From positions 5,642,001 to 5,706,000 of the forward strand of contig NZ_CP062165.1 of NCBI RefSeq assembly GCF_014844075.1: 64,000 nucleotides of DNA, written 5' to 3'. This DNA comes from Paenibacillus sp. JNUCC-31 (GTDB lineage Bacteria > Bacillota > Bacilli > Paenibacillales > Paenibacillaceae). Under the pieces are notes generated by a model. It saw only the letters and a list, made by a program, of their open reading frames with translations. It searched no databases and was not told the DNA's origin. Positions 1-9,562 of the stretch are shown in pieces. Position numbers and translations under genes: made by a program. Position 1 is the first letter of the stretch. Each line of letters begins with the position of its first letter.

Positions 1-1023
1 ACGGATATCAAGGACTACCGCGGGTATCGGTTACTTGCCGTTGACGGTTCGGATTTGCATATCGCTACGGACTCGTCAGACACGGATACCTACTTTCAAA
101 ATGCGCCTGGGACGAAAGGCTACAACCTGTTGCACTTGAACGCTGCCTATGACTTATGCAACCGACTATATGTAGATGCGGTCGTCCAGCCGCGAAGATT
201 GTGCAACGAGGGAAGGGCGCTCGCCACGATGGTGGATCGTTCTCCCATTCAGGGAAAAACCATTGTCATTGCTGACCGGGGCTATGAAAGCTACAACAAT
301 TTCGCACATTTGGAACGCAAGGGGTGGAGCTATGTCATTCGGGTAAAGGATCTGAATTCAAAGGGGATTCTTTCAGGCTTACACTTGCCTTCTGGGGGAG
401 AATTTGATACGAACGTGCATCTGACACTTACCAAAAAGCAAACCAAAGAGATTAAGGCTCAGCCTGAGAAGTATAAGTTCGTCCCATCCACCTCTACCTT
501 TGATTTTTTGGATCTGCAGGAGAATCTGTATTACCCGATTTTCTTTCGGGTTGTTCGTTTTGTACTGCCAACGGGCGATTATGAAACCGTCATTACAAAT
601 CTTTCAGCCGATGATTTTCCGCCGGATGCACTGAAATCTATTTATCACCTGCGCTGGGGCATTGAAACTTCTTTCAGGGCACTAAAATACACTGTGGGTC
701 TGACCAATTTTCACGCCAAAAAGCAAGAGTCCATCGTCCAAGAGATATTCGCAAGAATGATCCTGTACAATTTTGCTGAAATGGTGACCTCGCACGTCAT
801 CATTTCGCAAATGGATAAACAGCACCTATACCAAGTAAACTTTACGGTTGCTGTTCATGTGTGTAGGTACTTTCTGCGCTCAAGGGACGAAGAACCCCCG
901 CCTGATGTTGAAGCACTGATTCGCAAGAACATATTGCCCATTCGACCCCATCGACCAGGACAGGAGAATAAGCGAAAAATCCGCTGGAAATCAGTCGTTA
1001 GCTTCGTATACAGAGTAGCATAA
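1..1023 (+). CDS. IS4-family transposase, 5' end outside window
   Basis: DDE transposase of an IS4-like insertion sequence. The reading frame is open from base 1, so the start lies upstream of the window. The three catalytic acidic residues are visible: the first Asp in VDGSD (codon at 43), the second in IADRGY (codon at 274), and the Glu in the IS4 signature Y-x2-R-x3-E-x6-K (YHLRWGIETSFRALK, Glu codon at 664). The C-terminal part shows no frameshift, so the element may be active if the missing N-terminus is intact. No terminal inverted repeat can be confirmed because the left end is not present. It converges on the HD-GYP gene downstream. Confidence 0.88.
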   Translation, partial: TDIKDYRGYRLLAVDGSDLHIATDSSDTDTYFQNAPGTKGYNLLHLNAAYDLCNRLYVDAVVQPRRLCNEGRALATMVDRSPIQGKTIVIADRGYESYNNFAHLERKGWSYVIRVKDLNSKGILSGLHLPSGGEFDTNVHLTLTKKQTKEIKAQPEKYKFVPSTSTFDFLDLQENLYYPIFFRVVRFVLPTGDYETVITNLSADDFPPDALKSIYHLRWGIETSFRALKYTVGLTNFHAKKQESIVQEIFARMILYNFAEMVTSHVIISQMDKQHLYQVNFTVAVHVCRYFLRSRDEEPPPDVEALIRKNILPIRPHRPGQENKRKIRWKSVVSFVYRVA

Positions 1024-1106
1024 TTAGTGCCATATGAACATTTTTTAAGCGGACATTCCTTCCGCTTTGTTTGCTGTATCATTTTTTCGTACTTGGACAA
1101 AAAAGT

Positions 1107-1150
1107 AACGGCACAGGACTTTTCCCATGCCGTTTCAATTTTATTTTTTT
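1107..1150 (+). terminator. Rho-independent terminator after transposase
   Basis: A 7-bp stem, AACGGCA (1107-1113) with TGCCGTT (1128-1134), is followed by a T-rich run. A smaller perfect hairpin (AAGCGGA 1047-1053 with TCCGCTT 1061-1067) precedes it. The 262 bp between the transposase and the converging HD-GYP gene hold no gene. Confidence 0.55.
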
Positions 1151-1285
1151 ATTCTCATTTTTGTCTTTAAGCTAAACTTAATGACATTGCCTTAACGGCT
1201 CCCCTTTTTTCTGTGCATCCAAACGCATATTGTTCCTGGTGTTGACTTGCTCTGACGAATACTTCGCATAACCGTGCAGCTCATG

Positions 1286-2335
1286 CTACTGTACATAAAT
1301 TTCAACGATAGCGATGTCTCTTTCCTTCGCTAGATCAATAAAGGCTGTAGAAGTCTGTACGAGTGGTCGGAAGTAATCCGCAGGATTGTTCATCACAATC
1401 AGGCCGGTTTCGCCAGTAGTAAGCAGAATCCGTTTGCCGATAAAATTGGGCAGCATATGTTTGATGAGTTCCTGAGTAGCTTCACCGTTCAGTTGACCGA
1501 AGCTGAGGCTGTACAACTCACACAGAACGGAGATTAGCTCCTGTTTGGTCTGATATACCCGGTTGGTTGTCATGGCACTGTAAACGTCTGCTACGGCTGT
1601 TATGCGGGCATAGGGATGAATCTCGTCTCCTTTGAGTCCATGAGGATAACCGCTTCCATCTTCTCGCTCATGATGCTGGAGCGCGACTGTGGCAAGAAGT
1701 TCATTCTGAGTGGATTCCTTAATAATATCGTACCCGTAGAATGTATGTTTCTTCATCTCTTCGAACTCTTCCGGGGTCAATTTACCCGGTTTATGTAATA
1801 TTTCATGAGGAATCTTGGACTTGCCAATATCATGAAGATATCCTGCTTTCGCCACATTGAGACACTCTTCAGGATTGTAGCCCATCCAACCAGCAATATA
1901 AAAAGCGAGCATGCCGACCTGTAGGGAATGGTTGTAGGTATAATCATTGTCCCCGTCAAGCATTAGCAGCAAGGAGACAACATCCTTTTGTTTTTCAAGC
2001 TGTTCCGTTAGGGTTATCAAAATCTCATCGACCTGAGTCTCATCAATAAAACCTTTCTCAATCGCTTGTTGAAACAGAGATTCGGTACCTTTGATCGTAT
2101 CGTTAAACAAGGTCGTTAACAAACGGGTTTGATCGGAAGGTAAGGTTTGTGCATCAGAGTGTAGGTCGGTTGTTGTATGCTCTACATCTGCGTAATCAAT
2201 CCCGTGCTGCAGCAGCTTGGAAATATCATCGTCGCTGAGCGTGGAACCTTTCATCAGCATGTGGAGACCCGAACGGTTGTACACATCATTTTTTAACAGG
2301 TCGCCAGGTTTAAGATCAGTAACATGCACTCTCAC
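1286..2335 (-). CDS. HD-GYP domain protein (putative c-di-GMP phosphodiesterase)
   Basis: About 349 residues. The C-terminal half is a complete HD-GYP domain: a conserved YNHSLQV helix, the metal-binding pair in LHDIGK, and HHERxDGSGYPHGL, the GYP signature. This family usually hydrolyses cyclic di-GMP. The N-terminal region has the short beta-rich segment also seen at the start of the paralogue at 4829 (both begin with x-V-H-x-x-x-L-x-P-G). I place the start at the GTG at 2335, seven bases after AAAGGTGG. A longer open frame to 2431 would add a hydrophobic stretch that has no such ribosome binding site. No REC or sensory domain is visible. Confidence 0.85.
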   Translation of the reverse strand: MRVHVTDLKPGDLLKNDVYNRSGLHMLMKGSTLSDDDISKLLQHGIDYADVEHTTTDLHSDAQTLPSDQTRLLTTLFNDTIKGTESLFQQAIEKGFIDETQVDEILITLTEQLEKQKDVVSLLLMLDGDNDYTYNHSLQVGMLAFYIAGWMGYNPEECLNVAKAGYLHDIGKSKIPHEILHKPGKLTPEEFEEMKKHTFYGYDIIKESTQNELLATVALQHHEREDGSGYPHGLKGDEIHPYARITAVADVYSAMTTNRVYQTKQELISVLCELYSLSFGQLNGEATQELIKHMLPNFIGKRILLTTGETGLIVMNNPADYFRPLVQTSTAFIDLAKERDIAIVEIYVQ

Positions 2336-2459
2336 GTATAAACCACCTTTTCCTCGACTAATATCGACACATAGAATTATAATAACAAGAAAAAAATGGG
2401 TTGACAACGACTTATTTACTAATTTCATCACTGCTTCAAGAGGTTTAATGACTAATTAT

Positions 2460-3206
2460 TTAGTTGTCCATGGGGTTCCAGGGTCCTAGCTGATGACCTT
2501 TCCATTCGGAGCCATCTTCCCATATTTCTTTTTTCCAGATGGGGACAGTCTGTTTGAGTCGTTCAATTGCATAGCGGCTTGCATCATAACAGTCATTGCG
2601 ATGAGGTGAAGATACCGCGATCACGACGCTGATCTCTGCCACGTCCACCTTGCCAATTCGATGGCTGATCGCACAACGCACGCCTGGCCAGCGTTCGGAG
2701 ATCTCACTGCCAATCGTCGCCATCTGTGAAAGCGCCATAGGAACGTAGGCCTCGTATTCCAGATAGACGGTCCGTTGTTCCCCGGTCATTTCACGGGTAG
2801 TGCCTACAAACGTAAGGGCCGCTCCATGGTTTGCAGTGATGACGAGCGCGGTGGTTGCTTCAACGGACAACGGGGACTGGGTGATAAGAAATAATCCGTC
2901 ATCGGTTCGGTGCTCAGGATAAGAAGACTCATGTTCATGATCAGTCGAATCAGTGCCATCTCCTCCAGACACAGGAGGAATTAAGGCAATTTCGTCCTGG
3001 GCCTTGATAATAATATCGGCAGGAGCATACTGCTGATTTACTGCCAAAAAGGAAACACGTATTAAAGCAGCCGCTTCAGGATGAGCGACACTCAGATTTT
3101 CTTTTAACTGTGCTGGTGTCGGATCAGTCCCCGGGTACTCATATTCAAGCAGGGATGTGCCCAGTCGTTCAGCAATTCCTGCAAATAGTTGAATGGTCAA
3201 TTTCAT
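2460..3206 (-). CDS. moaDE: MoaD-MoaE fusion, molybdopterin synthase
   Basis: A 248-residue protein with both subunits of molybdopterin synthase in one chain. Residues 1 to about 82 are a MoaD ubiquitin-like domain ending in PPVSGG. A polar linker rich in Asp, Glu and His follows, then a MoaE domain (about 105-248) with conserved FVGTTR, SHRIGKVDVAE and SSPHR segments and the Lys-rich VPIWKKE. The enzyme converts precursor Z (cPMP) to molybdopterin using a thiocarboxylate on the last Gly of MoaD. Here that GG is internal, so activity should need cleavage after it, as known for mycobacterial MoaX. AGAGGTGAG precedes the ATG at 3206. No other moa or mob gene is in the window. Confidence 0.88.
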   Translation of the reverse strand: MKLTIQLFAGIAERLGTSLLEYEYPGTDPTPAQLKENLSVAHPEAAALIRVSFLAVNQQYAPADIIIKAQDEIALIPPVSGGDGTDSTDHEHESSYPEHRTDDGLFLITQSPLSVEATTALVITANHGAALTFVGTTREMTGEQRTVYLEYEAYVPMALSQMATIGSEISERWPGVRCAISHRIGKVDVAEISVVIAVSSPHRNDCYDASRYAIERLKQTVPIWKKEIWEDGSEWKGHQLGPWNPMDN

Positions 3207-3325
3207 GCGAATAGCTCACCTCTTTTTCATCTCTAAACCCTTTAAATATATCATAACGACACGGAAAATGTTATGCTTATCCATTAGAGGAATGTACGTT
3301 AAGAAGAGGATAAGGAGGAGGCGGT

Positions 3326-4759
3326 GTGATGAGTACCATGAAGACACAAACGTTAACAATTCTGCATACGAATGACATCCATAGTCATTTTGGCACCATG
3401 AGCTCCATCGCCGCCATGATCGGACAGGAGAGGGGACAGGCCGAGGATGTTCTGGTACTCGATATCGGGGACCATATGGACCGGATGGCGGTTGAGACGG
3501 AGGGGACTCTAGGGGCGGCCAATGTAGATGTGCTCAATCTGACCGGATATGATGCCGTAACGATTGGCAACAACGAAGGACTGACCTTCACATCAGAGCA
3601 GCTGTCGCAATCTTATGCGGGTCTGCTGTGTCCAGTGGTATGTGGAAATGTTGTAGAGCAGGCGACGGGCCTGCCACCTGTCTGGATGAAATCATCTGTT
3701 ATTGTGGAAAAGGGTGCATTTCGTATCGGTTTGCTTGGAGCCACAGCGCCCTTTGCGGCTTTTTATGAGTTGCTGGGATGGAATGTATTGGATCCAGTGG
3801 AGACATTGCGTGAGCAAGTGGAAGCCTTGCGCCCTCAAGTGGATGTACTGGTTGTTTTATCACATTTGGGGCTTTCAACCGATCAAAGAATGGCTGAACA
3901 GATCCCTGGCATAGATGTCATCCTGGGCGGACACACACATCATGTTCTGGAAGAACCATTGGTTATTGGGCAAACAGTCCTTGGAGCAGCAGGCAAGTTT
4001 GGCCAGTGGCTCGGTAAAGTGGTATTGGAGCGGGATTATAGAACAAATGAACTCCGACTGGTGAGCAGTGGCTGTGTTCCTGTTCAGAACATGATGCTTG
4101 AAGAACAGGTTTCACTGGCTATAGCCACACATCGAACCGAAGCCGTACGTTCACTTGGTCAGACAGCTGTTATTACGGACAGAACCCTAACCATAGATTA
4201 CGATCGAGAATCTCCGTTTGCTTCATTGCTTGCCCAAGCGGTTCGCCAGTTTACGGGCGCACAGGTGTCGCTTGTTAATGCCGGGCAACTTCTTGGAAAT
4301 CTACCCGAGGGAGATATTACAAAAGGAATGTTACATTCCCTATGTCCATCTCCAATTAATGCCTGTACAATATGTTTGAATGGAAGTCAAATTCGTGAAG
4401 CACTGGAACAGTCCCTGTTGCCAGAGTTTTCACGTAAACCCATTATCGGATTTGGATTTCGCGGAGAGATTCTTGGAACATTATGCATGGATGGGATGGA
4501 GGTTGAATATCGTCCGCATTTGCCTGCGTATGAGAAGATTGGTGCTATATATATAGGTGGCAAACGGGTTCATGATGAAGATGAATACGTTGTGGGGACT
4601 CTCGACATGTTTACGTTTAACGTGGGTTATCCTTCACTTGCACTTGGAACCGGCACTTCTTATCGTCTACCGGAATTCATACGTGATCTGCTTGAAATAG
4701 AACTGAAAAGACCAGGGGCGCTGGATGATAGTCTGCGATCCCGCTGGCATGCAAAATAA
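3326..4759 (+). CDS. Metallophosphatase / 5'-nucleotidase family protein (YunD-like)
   Basis: A 477-residue two-domain hydrolase of the UshA/5'-nucleotidase type. The N-terminal calcineurin-like domain has all metal motifs in order: HTNDIHSH, DIGDHMD, GNNEG, LSHLG and GGHTHH. The C-terminal 5'-nucleotidase domain starts near residue 290 and has VNAGQLLGNLPEGDI. There is no signal peptide, which fits the cytoplasmic YunD-like branch rather than a periplasmic UshA. AAGGAGG (3312-3318) could serve either the GTG at 3326 or the ATG at 3329. It is divergent from moaDE and 69 bp upstream of an HD-GYP gene that probably shares its transcript. Confidence 0.85.
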   Translation: MMSTMKTQTLTILHTNDIHSHFGTMSSIAAMIGQERGQAEDVLVLDIGDHMDRMAVETEGTLGAANVDVLNLTGYDAVTIGNNEGLTFTSEQLSQSYAGLLCPVVCGNVVEQATGLPPVWMKSSVIVEKGAFRIGLLGATAPFAAFYELLGWNVLDPVETLREQVEALRPQVDVLVVLSHLGLSTDQRMAEQIPGIDVILGGHTHHVLEEPLVIGQTVLGAAGKFGQWLGKVVLERDYRTNELRLVSSGCVPVQNMMLEEQVSLAIATHRTEAVRSLGQTAVITDRTLTIDYDRESPFASLLAQAVRQFTGAQVSLVNAGQLLGNLPEGDITKGMLHSLCPSPINACTICLNGSQIREALEQSLLPEFSRKPIIGFGFRGEILGTLCMDGMEVEYRPHLPAYEKIGAIYIGGKRVHDEDEYVVGTLDMFTFNVGYPSLALGTGTSYRLPEFIRDLLEIELKRPGALDDSLRSRWHAK

Positions 4760-4828
4760 CAAGTACTTGCCTTCTGCTGAAGCGGCGGCTAGTGGAAATT
4801 ACATCTACGGAGCGGGAGAGGATAGGCT

Positions 4829-5953
4829 GTGCGTTTAGTACATATAAACTTATTGCAGCCTGGCATGAAGCTGGGGAAACGAATTTATAGTGAAGAGGGT
4901 CTGGTTCTGCTCAGTGAGGGAGTGGAGCTGACCAGCCGGTTAATTGGACGTTTGAAGGATTTGGGAATCGGATATGTATATGTCAATGATGCAGCCACGG
5001 AAGATATTATTATTCCGGATATGCTTCGGGAAGAGACCAGGCGCAAAGCATTGGTTGAGATCAAACAGCAGTTTCAGAACATGTCGGGTCTAAAAACCAA
5101 AAGTCGAATTCCGCACTTTGGTAAAGCACTCAGTGGAGTAATGAATACAATTTTGGAGGACATCGGCAGTCAGAAGGAAGCCATGATTATGCTGATGGAC
5201 ATGAATTCCAGTGATTTTGACTTGTATAATCACTCTCTCAATGTATGTGTGTATACGCTGGTTCTTGGTGTGGCATCGGGCTATACTCGGCAGCAGTTAA
5301 TGGAGATTGGATTAGGAGCTCTGCTGCATGATATCGGTAAAACGCAGATCGCTCCAGAGATTTTGCAAAAGCCTGCCCGATTGAGCGATGAGGAATTTAA
5401 AATCATACAGCAGCATACTACATATGGACATCGTATTCTCAAAGATGAACCGGGTATACCGCTCCTTGCTGCACACTGTGCATTACAGCATCATGAACGA
5501 ATTGATGGCAGCGGGTATCCATTTGGTTTGAAAGACAATGAAATTCATGAGTATGCCAAATGGCTGGCTCTTGCTGATTCGTATGATGCGATGACGACCA
5601 ATCGGGTATATAAACAAGCCCTTTTGCCACATCAGGCAGTGGAAGTATTATATACGGGTTCAGGCACACTGTATGAACAGTGGATGTTGGAGAAGTTCCG
5701 AGACTGTGTAGCTATCTACCCTCTTGGCCTTTCTGTCACATTGAGTACGGGAGAGATCGGGGTGGTTGCGGACATTCATTCACGTATTCCACAGCGTCCG
5801 CGCATTCGTGTTCTGAAGGATGCTGACGGCCAGATGCTAAGTGCACCTTATGAGATCGATTTGTCTACAGCCCTGTCTATTATGATTACAGGGGTTGAAG
5901 GTGTCGAAGACTTACCGCCAGCGCAAGCAAGCACTGAATTTTTTGATGGCTGA
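4829..5953 (+). CDS. HD-GYP domain protein (putative c-di-GMP phosphodiesterase)
   Basis: 374 residues, a paralogue of the protein encoded at 1286-2335. The N-terminal beta-rich domain (1 to about 110) is followed by an HD-GYP domain with YNHSLNV, LHDIGKTQI, HHERIDGSGYP and LALADSYDAM. The catalytic metal-site residues are complete, so an active phosphodiesterase is expected. The start is the GTG at 4829, after GGGAGAGGA. The gene lies 69 bp downstream of the phosphoesterase with no terminator between them, so co-transcription is likely. A perfect 11-bp stem-loop follows the stop. Confidence 0.86.
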   Translation: MRLVHINLLQPGMKLGKRIYSEEGLVLLSEGVELTSRLIGRLKDLGIGYVYVNDAATEDIIIPDMLREETRRKALVEIKQQFQNMSGLKTKSRIPHFGKALSGVMNTILEDIGSQKEAMIMLMDMNSSDFDLYNHSLNVCVYTLVLGVASGYTRQQLMEIGLGALLHDIGKTQIAPEILQKPARLSDEEFKIIQQHTTYGHRILKDEPGIPLLAAHCALQHHERIDGSGYPFGLKDNEIHEYAKWLALADSYDAMTTNRVYKQALLPHQAVEVLYTGSGTLYEQWMLEKFRDCVAIYPLGLSVTLSTGEIGVVADIHSRIPQRPRIRVLKDADGQMLSAPYEIDLSTALSIMITGVEGVEDLPPAQASTEFFDG

Positions 5954-5984
5954 CGTCTATCTGAACTTAAGTCAGCGCTCATAT

Positions 5985-6020
5985 CGTAATCTGCGGGTCA
6001 GTTAAAGCTCGCAGATTACG
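5985..6020 (+). terminator. Stem-loop, probable terminator
   Basis: A perfect 11-bp inverted repeat: CGTAATCTGCG (5985-5995) with CGCAGATTACG (6010-6020), loop of 14. The T-tract is weak (GGGGCGTTCTTTG), so termination efficiency is uncertain. It lies between the HD-GYP gene and the radical SAM gene. Confidence 0.55.
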
Positions 6021-6171
6021 GGGGCGTTCTTTGTCATGTAATGGACAGAGCATGTTCATGCCAGAGCACAGGCAATTGTGCTATGATTAAAGATAACTCC
6101 AAAAAAGATATTGACGGAGTATGATGTAAAAAAAACTTTTTAGGTTAATAAAAGGAATAAGGTGAAGAACA

Positions 6172-7308
6172 ATGACCATGCTAAACTCAGGATCGGTACA
6201 GCCGATGCCTTTATCGCCGACTAATGATCCTTGGGATCCGATCGGCTCTTTGCGTACATATGGACGCCATGTGCTGACCAGTGTAGAAATGACCGTGACG
6301 CATCTGTGTAATATGCGCTGTGAGCATTGTGCGGTAGGAGATATGCTAACGATGCGCGAAGCGCCTGCACTTCCCTTGCCTTTGATGTTGAAAAGGCTGG
6401 ACGAGGTAGAGCATCTTCAGACGATCAGTCTGACTGGTGGGGAGCCGAGTTTCAGCCAAAAGACTGTGGACGAGATGATCATTCCACTGCTCAAATACGC
6501 CAAGTCACGGGGGATTCGTTCCCAGATCAACTCAAATCTGACGCTGGATCTCCATCGTTACGAGCAATTGTTGCCCTATCTGGACGTGATGCATATCTCA
6601 TTCAACTATCTGAATGCCGATGATTTCCACCAAGTGGGGTTTGCCAACAGTGGCAGACCGGTAAAACGTGAAGTTGCGGTGAAGATGTACGAGAAAATGA
6701 TTGAAAACTCCCGCAAACTCAGTGAAGCAGGGATGTTTATCTCAGCGGAGACCATGATTAACTTCCGAACCCATGACAAGCTTGAGGGCATACATCAATT
6801 GATTCGGGAGATGGGTTGTGTCCGTCATGAAGTACATCCGATGTATAATTCGAACTTTGCTTCTGCGCTGCCCGTGCTATCTCTGGATCACATGAGAGCA
6901 GCAATTCATCGTCTGCTGGATGTGCGTGACAAAGACATGTGGATGCTGTTTGGTACACTCCCGTTCTTCGCATGCAGTGCAGCCGATCAGGACCGAGAAC
7001 TGATCAATCGCTTGTATAACGAGCCGAATGTGACCGTTCGTAACGATCCTGACGGTCGTAACCGGGTCAACGTTAACATGTTTACAGGTAACGTGTATGT
7101 GACCGATTTTGCGGATATCCCTGCGTTTGGCAACATTCGTGACCGGAAGTTGGATGATGTGTTCCATGAGTGGTCGGCGGAACATCCTCTGAATCAGACC
7201 GTGAACTGTCATTGTGATGCTGCTTCCTGCTGCGGACCGAATCTGCTGGTGGCAGATATGTATTACAAAGGTGTGGATTTCAAATCGAGAAAAGCAATCA
7301 CACGTTGA
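6172..7308 (+). CDS. yfkAB: Radical SAM / CxCxxxxC protein, YfkAB family
   Basis: 378 residues. The N-terminal radical SAM domain has CNMRCEHC (CxxxCxxC, ligands of the SAM-binding 4Fe-4S cluster) near residue 45 and SLTGGEPSF just after it. The C-terminus has CHCDAASC, the CxCxxxxC motif that defines YfkAB proteins and could hold a second cluster. The reaction is not established for the family. The start is the ATG at 6172 after AAGGTGA. It is followed at 46 bp by a membrane protein gene. No substrate can be inferred from the neighbours. Confidence 0.85.
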   Translation: MTMLNSGSVQPMPLSPTNDPWDPIGSLRTYGRHVLTSVEMTVTHLCNMRCEHCAVGDMLTMREAPALPLPLMLKRLDEVEHLQTISLTGGEPSFSQKTVDEMIIPLLKYAKSRGIRSQINSNLTLDLHRYEQLLPYLDVMHISFNYLNADDFHQVGFANSGRPVKREVAVKMYEKMIENSRKLSEAGMFISAETMINFRTHDKLEGIHQLIREMGCVRHEVHPMYNSNFASALPVLSLDHMRAAIHRLLDVRDKDMWMLFGTLPFFACSAADQDRELINRLYNEPNVTVRNDPDGRNRVNVNMFTGNVYVTDFADIPAFGNIRDRKLDDVFHEWSAEHPLNQTVNCHCDAASCCGPNLLVADMYYKGVDFKSRKAITR

Positions 7309-7354
7309 TATTCCAGGTGTATTCCTGAAATAGATCAAAAAGGGGAGTTTCGAC

Positions 7355-8746
7355 TTGGGTATTCATACCGAATTTCATCTCGGGCAGTTGGTATTTAATC
7401 TAGTCTGTGTGTTTTTGCTCGTATTTTTGAACGGCGTATTTGTCGCAGCGGAATTTTCCCTGGTTAAAGTAAGACAGACTCGCCTGACTCAATTGCAGAG
7501 TGAAGGGAATAAGTTGGCTGGTTATGCACTGAAGGTGAATGGGAAGTTGGATGCTTATTTGTCGGCAACCCAGTTCGGGATCACGCTAACATCGCTGGGT
7601 CTTGGTTGGCTTGGTGAGCCGGCCATTTCCGAACTGCTCGTGGAGCCGTTGATGTTCAAACTTGGTGTGGCGGATACGGGGCTTATATCCACGGTATCGG
7701 TCATCATTGGTTTCTGTATCATTACGTTTCTGCACATTGTGTTAGGCGAACTTGCGCCCAAATCTCTGGCGATTCAAAAAACAGACGGAGTGGCCTTGTT
7801 ACTGTCGGCACCGCTGCTGTTATTTTATAAAATCTTCTTCCCGTTCATCTGGGTATTAAATGCGTCGGCCAATGCGTTGCTTCGATTGGCAGGTATTGAA
7901 CCAGCCAGCGAGGGAGAGGCCCATTCGGAAGATGAACTTCGTATTTTGATGAAGCAGAGCGCCAAAAGTGGGGTTATTGATAAGGACGAAATCAAACTGA
8001 TGGACAATATCTTTGATTTCTCGGACATGCTGGCACGTGAAATTATGCTGCCGCGTACGGACATGGACTGTCTGTATACTCACATGTCTCTGGAAGAAAA
8101 TCTAAAAATCATTAACGCAACGAAGCATTCACGTTATCCAGTGGCGGTAGAGGATAAGGATGAGATTATCGGGTTTATCCATATAACCGATCTGCTGCTG
8201 GCCGAACCGGAGCAACAACATGATCTCGCTGCACTTGTTCGTCCGATCCTGAACGTCCCTGAATCCATGGAGATCAGTCATGTGCTGCGTCTCATGCAGA
8301 AGAAACATTCGCAGATGACGCTGGTGGTTGACGAGTATGGCGGAACAGCGGGTTTGCTGACTGCTGAAGAGATTCTGGAAGAGATTGTTGGCGATTTGTA
8401 TGATGAGTTTGAAGATGAGCGCCCCCATATGGAGCGCAGTGGAGAGGCATTTTCCATTGATGGCCGTTCCCTGATTGAAGAGGTCCATGAATGGACCGGA
8501 GCGATCATCAAGGATGAAGAAGTTGATACGATTGGTGGCTGGCTGTTCAAGGAGCTTGAGGGCAGTCCGGCTAAAGGCAAAACACGGGAACAGAACGGAT
8601 ATGTCTTTGAAGTGGAGGAATCAACTCGTCTCCGGATTACCCGAGTGAAGGTGTACAAGCGACCTGTGCCCGAACACGACGAGATTAATGCCGGAGAACA
8701 GGAGCAACATTCCGATCAGGATGAGCAGGATCGTCATTCGGACTAG
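7355..8746 (+). CDS. CNNM/CorC (HlyC) family membrane protein with CBS pair
   Basis: 463 residues. The N-terminal DUF21/CNNM transmembrane domain has several hydrophobic segments (about residues 8-32, 100-125, 140-165) and the conserved LGELAPKSLAIQ. A CBS-domain pair follows (about 215-345; HSRYPV, VVDEYGGTAGLLT), then a CorC_HlyC C-terminal domain (DGRSLIEEVHE, DTIGGWLF). Family members are linked to Mg2+ or Co2+ transport and resistance rather than haemolysis. The last 25 residues are an acidic Gln/His/Asp-rich tail. The start is the TTG at 7355, seven bases after AGGGGAG. Confidence 0.87.
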   Translation: MGIHTEFHLGQLVFNLVCVFLLVFLNGVFVAAEFSLVKVRQTRLTQLQSEGNKLAGYALKVNGKLDAYLSATQFGITLTSLGLGWLGEPAISELLVEPLMFKLGVADTGLISTVSVIIGFCIITFLHIVLGELAPKSLAIQKTDGVALLLSAPLLLFYKIFFPFIWVLNASANALLRLAGIEPASEGEAHSEDELRILMKQSAKSGVIDKDEIKLMDNIFDFSDMLAREIMLPRTDMDCLYTHMSLEENLKIINATKHSRYPVAVEDKDEIIGFIHITDLLLAEPEQQHDLAALVRPILNVPESMEISHVLRLMQKKHSQMTLVVDEYGGTAGLLTAEEILEEIVGDLYDEFEDERPHMERSGEAFSIDGRSLIEEVHEWTGAIIKDEEVDTIGGWLFKELEGSPAKGKTREQNGYVFEVEESTRLRITRVKVYKRPVPEHDEINAGEQEQHSDQDEQDRHSD

Positions 8747-8793
8747 GGATTCTTGGAGTATACATGGCTTAATTTGCCGCGATAGAACAGAGT

Positions 8794-8842
8794 GACCTTC
8801 GGAGACGCCCAGTGGGGTGGGTGAGCCGAGGGTCTTTTTTTT
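8794..8842 (+). terminator. Rho-independent terminator
   Basis: GACCTTCGG (8794-8802) pairs with CCGAGGGTC (8826-8834) with one G-U pair, followed by eight T residues. It ends transcription from the membrane protein gene and insulates the cotJ operon. Confidence 0.85.
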
Positions 8843-8966
8843 GCGTTAAGCTGAATTTGGGATTAACTTGGGAGATCCCGACATATGGTTATAGAGACGG
8901 AAAATGAATGCTTTTAATACTTGCGATGTGCATGAACCAAATCCGTGAAGAAGGAGGTGCTGTTTT

Positions 8967-9206
8967 GTGAAAGATCCACAGCTTCGTGCTTATGCTCCTT
9001 TTATAGGGCCGTTTGATCCTTGTCCACCGAAAGAGATTCGAACGTATCTGGTTCCTCCGCAATTATTTATCCCTTTTCAGCCGATGGGCTGGCCGCAGTA
9101 CAGTCCGGCAGAAGCCTTAAGAATCGGAACGTTGTGGCCTGCTTTGTACAGTCCATATACACCTGCGAGATCTAAGGGAAGGAAGGTGGAAGCGGATGGA
9201 ACCTGA
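8967..9206 (+). CDS. cotJA: Spore coat protein CotJA
   Basis: 79 residues, rich in Pro, Tyr and aromatic residues (FIGPFDPCPPK, FIPFQPMGWPQYSPAEALRIGTLWP), characteristic of CotJA. It is the first gene of the cotJABC operon, which in Bacillus is a sigma-E, mother-cell operon for inner coat proteins. GGAGGT (8953-8958) precedes the GTG at 8967. It overlaps cotJB by 11 bp. I could not identify a convincing sigma-E promoter in the 120 bp upstream. Confidence 0.92.
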   Translation: MKDPQLRAYAPFIGPFDPCPPKEIRTYLVPPQLFIPFQPMGWPQYSPAEALRIGTLWPALYSPYTPARSKGRKVEADGT

Positions 9207-9471
9207 AACACCAAAAGTCTGTGATGCAAAATACTATGAGCTGTTGGAGGAACTCCAGGCCTTGGATTTTGTATTGGTTGAGCTGAACCTGTATCTGGAC
9301 ACCCATCCGGGTGACTATCAGAGCATTGAGCAGTATAACAAATTCAGCCAGGAGCGCATGAGAGTGGCGCATGAGTTTCAGCAATTGTACGGACCGCTGA
9401 TGAACTTTGGTCACGCGTTCTCCAAATATCCTTGGGAGTGGTCCCAGACACCATGGCCTTGGCAAGTGTGA
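9196..9471 (+). CDS. cotJB: Spore coat protein CotJB
   Basis: 91 residues, the length usual for CotJB. Recognisable segments are YYELLEELQALDF, HPGDYQSIEQYN and a Trp-rich C-terminus (YPWEWSQTPWPWQV). The start overlaps the end of cotJA (AAGGTGG then ATG), so the two are probably translationally coupled. A 91-bp gap with an inverted repeat (GAGCT ... AGCTC) separates it from cotJC. Confidence 0.92.
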   Translation: MEPETPKVCDAKYYELLEELQALDFVLVELNLYLDTHPGDYQSIEQYNKFSQERMRVAHEFQQLYGPLMNFGHAFSKYPWEWSQTPWPWQV

Positions 9472-9562
9472 GTAACAGCCCTGAGCTTCCTTGCAAGCTA
9501 TCCTGACGGGAGCTCGGGGAAACGTAAGCAGGTTGATTTAAATTCTAAAGGGGGGCGTCTGT

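Noticed and set aside
1777..1959. Short frames within the HD-GYP gene
   Set aside because: Shadows of the real gene in other frames.
9472..9562. Terminator between cotJB and cotJC
   Set aside because: The inverted repeat is short with no T-tract, and the three cotJ genes are normally co-transcribed.
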